Shown in pieces: positions 59,628 to 64,000 of a DNA stretch of 64,000 nt. Position numbers and translations under genes: made by a program. Each line of letters begins with the position of its first letter. Positions within the stretch are counted from its first letter, which is position 1. The stretch is from Paenibacillus albiflavus (GTDB lineage: Bacteria > Bacillota > Bacilli > Paenibacillales > NBRC-103111). The notes below the pieces were generated by a model. The model was not told where the DNA came from. It did no database searches and saw only the letters and a list, made by a program, of their open reading frames with translations. The DNA is taken from assembly GCF_004344915.1 (NCBI RefSeq), contig NZ_SKFG01000020.1:1-64000 (forward strand), in the 5' to 3' direction.

Positions 59628-59748
59628 ATAGAGCATCTCCTCGTTTTATTTAGAGTCTAAACAAAAGTACGAATCTAATTTAGTATACACAGATTGTATG
59701 GGTAAAGCTATGTGGCAGTAAGCAATATACGCAATTTCTAAATAGGAT

Positions 59749-59799
59749 TTGACAATTCTCGTAAATAGAAATATGATATTAACATACCCCTATGGGTAT
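59749..59799 (+). promoter_or_regulatory. Promoter and CsoR/CstR-type operator of the sulfur operon
   Basis: TTGACA (59749-59754) and TATGAT (59772-59777) are 17 nt apart. The palindrome ATACCC-CTAT-GGGTAT (59784-59799) follows directly, a typical CsoR/CstR operator overlapping the transcription start. The CstR-like repressor encoded in the operon probably binds here and is released by persulfide. Confidence 0.88.
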
Positions 59800-59859
59800 A
59801 TGAGATAGTCTAAGACTGTTGAATATAATAGATGAGTATTCTTAAGGAGTGTTGATCAA

Positions 59860-60171
59860 ATGGCGGATTATAGAAGTCAAATGGCAAGTGAAGTCTTACA
59901 GCGTATGGGTAAGGAGAAGCTTCGCATTGTAGATGTAAGAGAAATGGATGAATGGATCGATGGACATATTCCTGGTGCAGTTCATGTTCCGTTAAGTGAA
60001 TTTGGAGATCATGTAGGTAAAATTGATCCAAATGAAGAAACGATCATCGTGTGCAGAAGCGGCGGTCGCAGCGCTAGAGCTTGTGAGTATTTAGCAGAAT
60101 CAGGCTATAACGTTATTAATATGTTAGGTGGTATGCTTGCATGGCAAGGGGATATAGAGGAAGGTGAATAA
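59860..60171 (+). CDS. Single-domain rhodanese
   Basis: A 103-residue sulfurtransferase. The rhodanese fold is seen in LRIVDVREMDEWIDGHIPGA and the active-site loop IVCRSGGRSARA, with catalytic Cys around residue 65. It likely handles persulfide sulfur and heads an operon with the CstR-like repressor. AAGGAGTG precedes ATG 59860. Confidence 0.95.
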   Translation: MADYRSQMASEVLQRMGKEKLRIVDVREMDEWIDGHIPGAVHVPLSEFGDHVGKIDPNEETIIVCRSGGRSARACEYLAESGYNVINMLGGMLAWQGDIEEGE

Positions 60172-60173
60172 CC

Positions 60174-60449
60174 GTGAAGCAATACGAGTACGACGTTAAT
60201 ATTCGCAAACGGCTTAGAAGAGTCGAAGGACAGGTTCGGGGCGTATTGCAAATGATGGACGATGGGAAGGGCTGCAAAGATGTCGTAAGTCAGTTGACCG
60301 CAGTTCGCAACGCCGTTGATAAAGCGATTGCACATATTGTTGCCAATAATCTGAGTGATTGCATTAAAGAAGAACAGCGATCAGGTTCAGATGAAAATAT
60401 TAATACGCTGATTGAACAGGCTGTTGAACTTATGATAAAAAGTAGGTGA
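60174..60449 (+). CDS. cstR: CsoR-family persulfide-sensing repressor, CstR-like
   Basis: A 91-residue DUF156 protein starting at GTG 60174, two nt after the rhodanese stop. The conserved helix RLRRVEGQVRGVLQMM is present. Cys34 (GKGCKD) and Cys63 (NLSDC) match the two Cys of CsoR proteins, while the copper-ligand His position four residues before the second Cys is Asn59. That C-N-C pattern fits persulfide sensor CstR rather than a copper sensor. Flanking rhodaneses and the operator at 59784-59799 support it. Confidence 0.92.
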   Translation: MKQYEYDVNIRKRLRRVEGQVRGVLQMMDDGKGCKDVVSQLTAVRNAVDKAIAHIVANNLSDCIKEEQRSGSDENINTLIEQAVELMIKSR

Positions 60450-60454
60450 TCAAG

Positions 60455-60841
60455 ATGACGTCGAATACCATCATATGGATTTTATTTGCGATTGTCATTG
60501 TAATTTTCTTCTATACCCGATTTAGCTCAATCCGAGGAATGCGCAATATGAATGCCGCACAATTTGAGGAGGCTATTCAGAGCACTGCGAATCGTCTCGT
60601 AATTGATGTTCGGGAGCCAGGTGAATTCAAAGGTGGGCATATCGTAGGAGCAGTTAATTATCCGTTGTCATCACTGAATGATAAGTTAAAGAACATCCCT
60701 TCAGATAAGCAGTTATTTATCTATTGTCAGAGCGGGATGCGAAGCAGACAAGCAGGTCGCGTGCTCAGTAAGAATGGTTACACGAACCTTGTCAACTTGC
60801 AAGGTGGATTCTTAAGCTGGAAAGGCAAGAAAGTGAAATAA
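60455..60841 (+). CDS. Membrane-anchored rhodanese
   Basis: A 128-residue protein with an N-terminal transmembrane helix (TIIWILFAIVIVIFFYTRF) and a rhodanese domain: LVIDVREPGEFKGGHIVGAV and the active loop IYCQSGMRSRQAG with the catalytic Cys. ATG 60455 is preferred over the in-frame GTG 60446 because GGTGAT precedes it. It overlaps the end of the repressor unit and completes the operon. Confidence 0.93.
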   Translation: MTSNTIIWILFAIVIVIFFYTRFSSIRGMRNMNAAQFEEAIQSTANRLVIDVREPGEFKGGHIVGAVNYPLSSLNDKLKNIPSDKQLFIYCQSGMRSRQAGRVLSKNGYTNLVNLQGGFLSWKGKKVK

Positions 60842-60863
60842 AATTGTCTCTATTGTCAAAATC

Positions 60864-60897
60864 AACTGTTGGGGTTATTCACCCAGCAGTTTTTTTG
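60864..60897 (+). terminator. Terminator of the sulfur operon
   Basis: AACTG-GGG pairs with CCC-CAGTT, followed by seven T. Confidence 0.9.
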
Positions 60898-61037
60898 TAC
60901 AGCTTATGATCTCCAATACAATAGCGCATCAGGAGGTAATTTTTGGTGTTGATTGGCCTCGTGATACAAATCACGATAAATGCAAATCATTATTGTTATA
61001 ATCTAGGTTATATTACACATAAAAGGAGATTTATATA

Positions 61038-61553
61038 ATGATTTACAAAAGAATCTTAATTGCTTCTATTTCGGTTTGCTTGATACTCGTACTGAGCGCG
61101 TGCGGTAGTAAGAGTGGGGACGTGGGAACATCAACATCAGAAGTTCCAACTTCAACGCCTAAAGCAAATGTAGTAGTAGCAGATATCGCGGATAAAATGT
61201 TTGAAGATATAGAAATGTTGAAGATGATCGAGATGGAGCCTGATTTAATCAAAGAGAGATACGGGCTCATTACAGGAGATTATAAACAAGTTCTTATTCT
61301 GGCACCGATGATGAATGTTAAAGTAGACGAGTTAGCCTTTGTTGAAGTAAAAGATGCGAGCCAAATTGAAACCGTTAAAGCGGCTATGAAGAATCGTGCT
61401 GATAAGGTAGCGGATAATTTTAAGACTTATTTGCAAGATCAATACGAAATAGCTCAGAAACCAGTCATTAAATCAAATGGTAATTATGTATTTATGGCAA
61501 TTTCACCATATGCGGATAAATTAGCGGCTATTTTCGATAGCTTTACACAATAA
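61038..61553 (+). CDS. DUF4358 lipoprotein
   Basis: A 171-residue lipoprotein with the lipobox LSAC near residue 22, a Ser/Thr-rich linker, and a DUF4358 domain (~45-171): MFEDIEMLKMIEMEPDLIKE, YGLITGDYKQVLILAPMMNV, and FMAISPYADKLAAIF. DUF4358 genes are commonly found with MBOAT and DHHW genes of polysaccharide acetylation, as here. AAAAGGAG precedes ATG 61038. Confidence 0.9.
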   Translation: MIYKRILIASISVCLILVLSACGSKSGDVGTSTSEVPTSTPKANVVVADIADKMFEDIEMLKMIEMEPDLIKERYGLITGDYKQVLILAPMMNVKVDELAFVEVKDASQIETVKAAMKNRADKVADNFKTYLQDQYEIAQKPVIKSNGNYVFMAISPYADKLAAIFDSFTQ

Positions 61554-61574
61554 CCAGAATGTTGTAAAAAGGAT

Positions 61575-61615
61575 AATAAGGACTAGAGCAGTGAATCTGC
61601 TATAGTCCTTATTTC
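61575..61615 (+). terminator. Terminator between the lipoprotein and MBOAT genes
   Basis: AATAAGGACT-AGCAG pairs with CTGCT-AGTCCTTATT, then a short T-rich tail. Confidence 0.8.
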
Positions 61616-61679
61616 TGCATAATTATTCCTTTTATAGCCAAGGTTAAGAAATATCGCTACTTTGAGAGGAATAATCCTA

Positions 61680-63086
61680 GTGGTCTTTAGCTCATTGCTG
61701 TTTATTTTTGTATTTTTGCCAACTGTTATTATCCTGTATTATGCTGCGCCTCGAACGATTCGTAATTTACTGCTCTTCTTATGCTCCTTGCTGTTCTATG
61801 CCTGGGGCGAGCCCGTATATGTGCTGCTAATGCTTTTTTCAACCGTCATTGATTATTTTCACGGTTTACTCATCCATCATTATTTACATAACAAAAGAAT
61901 CGCCAAATGGTTTGTGATTTCCTCACTTACGATCAATCTTCTAATATTAGGCTTTTTTAAATATGCGAACTTTCTCGTTCAGAGTGCGAACGAAATTCTC
62001 GGAACCGCATGGGCGATTCATGAGCTTCCATTACCGATAGGCATCTCGTTCTATACATTCCAAACGATGTCCTATGCAATTGATGTGTACCGAGGAGATG
62101 CACCTGTTCAGCGTAATATCATTGCTTTTGGAACGTACATCGCTCTATTCCCTCAATTAATTGCTGGCCCAATTGTGAGATATCATGTGATAGCTGACCA
62201 GCTTAATCATCGCAGAGAATCGATTCCTCAATTTGCAAATGGAATAAAGCTGTTCATTATCGGGCTTGCCAAGAAATTGCTGCTGGCAAATAACATTGGC
62301 ATGCTATGGGATGAAGTACGGCATATGCCAGCAGGTGAACTTCCCCTGTTGACCGCATGGTTAGGAATCGCCGCTTTTGCAATGCAAATTTATTATGATT
62401 TCAGCGGTTACTCGGATATGGCAATTGGATTAGGACGTATGTTTGGCTTTGAGTTTCCACGAAATTTTCATTATCCTTATATTTCTCAAAGCATTTCGGA
62501 ATTCTGGCGAAGATGGCATATGACACTTGGCGCTTGGTTTCGAGAATATTTGTACATACCGCTTGGCGGTAATCGAGTTGCAACCTGGAAGGTATATCGT
62601 AATTTATTTGTAGTTTGGCTAGCGACAGGTCTATGGCATGGGGCTAGCTGGAATTTTGCCTTATGGGGCTTATATTTTGGTCTTATAATCGTACTTGAGA
62701 AATACGTGATCTTACGTTTACTAACTCGATCATCTCGGTGGATCAGCCATGCGTATACATGGATACTGCTCTTAGTCAGTTGGGTGTTGTTTGCCTTTGA
62801 TGAGCTGGATTTAGGTTTTGCTTATTTAGCAGCGATGTTTGGCATAGTTAGTGATGGCCTAATGAACGATCAGTTTATTTATTTGCTCTATACGAATATC
62901 CTGCTGCTTCTTATCCTGATTCTGTGCGCAACACCTATTGTGGAAAACATGGTTTGTAGCTGGAAGAGCCGATATGCAAAACTGTCCGAAATTGTACTAC
63001 AGCCCGTATATTTGCTGCTGGTTGTACTATCTGTAGCTTACCTTGTCGATGCATCGTACAATCCATTTTTATACTTTCGGTTCTAA
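61680..63086 (+). CDS. MBOAT-family O-acyltransferase, AlgI/DltB-like
   Basis: A 468-residue polytopic membrane enzyme that transfers acyl groups to exported polysaccharides or teichoic acids. The start is GTG 61680 with GAGAGGA upstream; the longer frame starts at TTG 61662 without a site. MBOAT features: SISFYTFQTMSYAIDVYRGD-like (here PIGISFYTFQTMSYAIDVY), the DFSGYSDMAIGLGRMFGFEF region, SISEFWRRWHMTLGAWFREY, and the catalytic His in GLWHGASWNFALWG. A DHHW-type partner follows after 15 nt, typical of acetylation systems. Confidence 0.95.
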   Translation: MVFSSLLFIFVFLPTVIILYYAAPRTIRNLLLFLCSLLFYAWGEPVYVLLMLFSTVIDYFHGLLIHHYLHNKRIAKWFVISSLTINLLILGFFKYANFLVQSANEILGTAWAIHELPLPIGISFYTFQTMSYAIDVYRGDAPVQRNIIAFGTYIALFPQLIAGPIVRYHVIADQLNHRRESIPQFANGIKLFIIGLAKKLLLANNIGMLWDEVRHMPAGELPLLTAWLGIAAFAMQIYYDFSGYSDMAIGLGRMFGFEFPRNFHYPYISQSISEFWRRWHMTLGAWFREYLYIPLGGNRVATWKVYRNLFVVWLATGLWHGASWNFALWGLYFGLIIVLEKYVILRLLTRSSRWISHAYTWILLLVSWVLFAFDELDLGFAYLAAMFGIVSDGLMNDQFIYLLYTNILLLLILILCATPIVENMVCSWKSRYAKLSEIVLQPVYLLLVVLSVAYLVDASYNPFLYFRF

Positions 63087-63101
63087 AGGTGGGAACTCAC
63101 C

Positions 63102-64000
63102 ATGTTCAAATCAAATGGCATATTAATCGGTTGGTTTGTTGCTTTTATAACGGGTCTGTCCCTTTGGAGCTTGTTAAGTAAAGATGTTAGCTTCTCTGAA
63201 GCAGAGAATCGTTACTTGCAGCAGCTGCCAGCGTGGAATTGGGATCGTGTAGTATCAGGAGAATTCACGAAGGAAGCAGAGAAGTATGTGTCCGATCAAT
63301 TTATTGGTCGTGACTACTGGGTTGGACTCAAGTCAGATATGGAGCGGCTTCGGCAGCGTAAAGAGAATAATGGCATTTATTTTGGCAAGGATGATTATTT
63401 ACTGGAAAAAGCAGAAGCTCCCGTTAGCGATATTGTAAAGGACAATGTGGAAGGGATTAATCAGTTGGCTAGAACCATGCCCCATATACCGATTAGAATG
63501 CTGCTTGTACCGAATTCGGTTAAAGTACTTGATGATAAGCTGCCTGCTTATGCAGTTCCGTATGATCAGGGACTAACGATTAAGAACGTGCAAGAATGGC
63601 TAGAACCACAAGTACAATGGTTGGATGTGTTAGGGACTCTAAGATCATATACCGGATCAGCTAAGGACAATCTGTATTACAAAACAGATCATCATTGGAC
63701 GATATGGGGAGCTTATGCAGCTTATCAAGCGTTGTGCAAGCAGATGGGATGGAACCCTGTAGAAGTATCTTGGGAAAAGGTAACTGATCGTTTCCAAGGC
63801 TCCTACTATTCCAAAGCAAATATTCGCAGAAGTGTCAGTGATGAGATTGTATTGCCTCATTTTGCAGGAGAATTACTGGCCTCTATTATCATTCAGGATG
63901 ATGGTCGAAAGCTGAATTCCATGTATGCCAGAGAACATTTAGACAAGAAGAATAAATATGATGTATTTTTAGATGGCAATCATGCGTTGATTACGATAAG
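63102..64000 (+). CDS. DHHW-family protein, partial (AlgJ/AlgX-like)
   Basis: The frame opens at ATG 63102 after GGTGGG and runs past the window end, giving 299 visible residues. An N-terminal membrane anchor (ILIGWFVAFITGLSLWSLL) is followed by an SGNH-like extracellular domain with EAENRYLQQLPAW, FTKEAEKYVSDQFIGRDYWV, and the family signature KTDHHWTIWGAYAAYQ. DHHW proteins partner MBOAT enzymes in acetylating extracellular polymers. The C-terminus is cut by the window. Confidence 0.92.
   Translation, partial: MFKSNGILIGWFVAFITGLSLWSLLSKDVSFSEAENRYLQQLPAWNWDRVVSGEFTKEAEKYVSDQFIGRDYWVGLKSDMERLRQRKENNGIYFGKDDYLLEKAEAPVSDIVKDNVEGINQLARTMPHIPIRMLLVPNSVKVLDDKLPAYAVPYDQGLTIKNVQEWLEPQVQWLDVLGTLRSYTGSAKDNLYYKTDHHWTIWGAYAAYQALCKQMGWNPVEVSWEKVTDRFQGSYYSKANIRRSVSDEIVLPHFAGELLASIIIQDDGRKLNSMYAREHLDKKNKYDVFLDGNHALITI

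Overview
The window looks like a chromosomal segment of a spore-forming, low-GC Gram-positive bacterium of the Paenibacillus type (inference). The signs are strong AGGAGG-type ribosome binding sites, Rho-independent terminators after most units, a tyrosine T-box leader, a CcpA-type cre site, and spore-related genes (Spo0E-like, CotD-like, YheC/YheD-like). No rRNA, tRNA or CRISPR array was seen.

1-5.6 kb is an AT-rich accessory region. It holds the end of a GyrI-like gene, several unrecognised small or membrane proteins, a broken Excalibur-domain gene and an Mrr-like PD-(D/E)xK nuclease. It ends in a 3' fragment of groEL. A second groEL 3' fragment lies 2 kb further on, and the two bracket an intact pepF. 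Both fragments are followed by related terminators, which suggests a repeatedly used insertion or recombination site.

7.8-16.6 kb matches a tyramine-production locus: T-box, tyrS, a degenerate plasmid-type Rep_1 gene, an APC amino-acid antiporter, a tyrosine-decarboxylase-type PLP enzyme, a pyridoxal kinase and an NhaC antiporter. 16.6-18.0 kb carries small regulators (YerC/TrpR-like, Spo0E-like, YjfB-like).

18.1-28.1 kb is a sugar operon behind a strong promoter and a perfect cre match: binding protein, two permeases, GH2 beta-galactosidase, an (alpha/alpha)6 glycosidase, an EamA transporter and a LacI regulator. 28.2-33.8 kb holds housekeeping and transport genes (BcrC-like phosphatase, split ThrE exporter, GDPD phosphodiesterase, MFS transporter, Gfo/Idh/MocA oxidoreductase). 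33.8-35.4 kb is an IS200/IS605-family element with an apparently intact tnpB and an internally deleted tnpA.

35.4-46.2 kb holds a ferredoxin, a GntR-ABC transporter operon, a YheC/D-like ATP-grasp protein, a PASTA protein with a kinase-like but degenerate N-terminus, and a probable alpha-ribazole (cobalamin precursor) salvage operon (cblT-cblS-fused ecfA-ecfT). A secreted protein and a CotD-like coat protein follow. 46.4-58.3 kb has a regulator with a duplicated HTH module, an ankyrin/MORN secreted protein, pdp-deoC, an SDR, an aldehyde dehydrogenase with its DUF779 partner, a CBS protein, a cell-wall nucleotidase with LysM, and a DnaQ-like exonuclease. 58.3-64 kb has a HemAT-like sensor, a CstR/rhodanese sulfur operon with a clear operator, and a DUF4358-MBOAT-DHHW polysaccharide-acylation cluster cut by the window end.

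A previously unlabelled ~90-nt repeat with two nested hairpins occurs three times (45.9, 47.1 and 54.8 kb), with a partial copy at 30.6 kb. Its apical stem changes in a compensatory way between copies.
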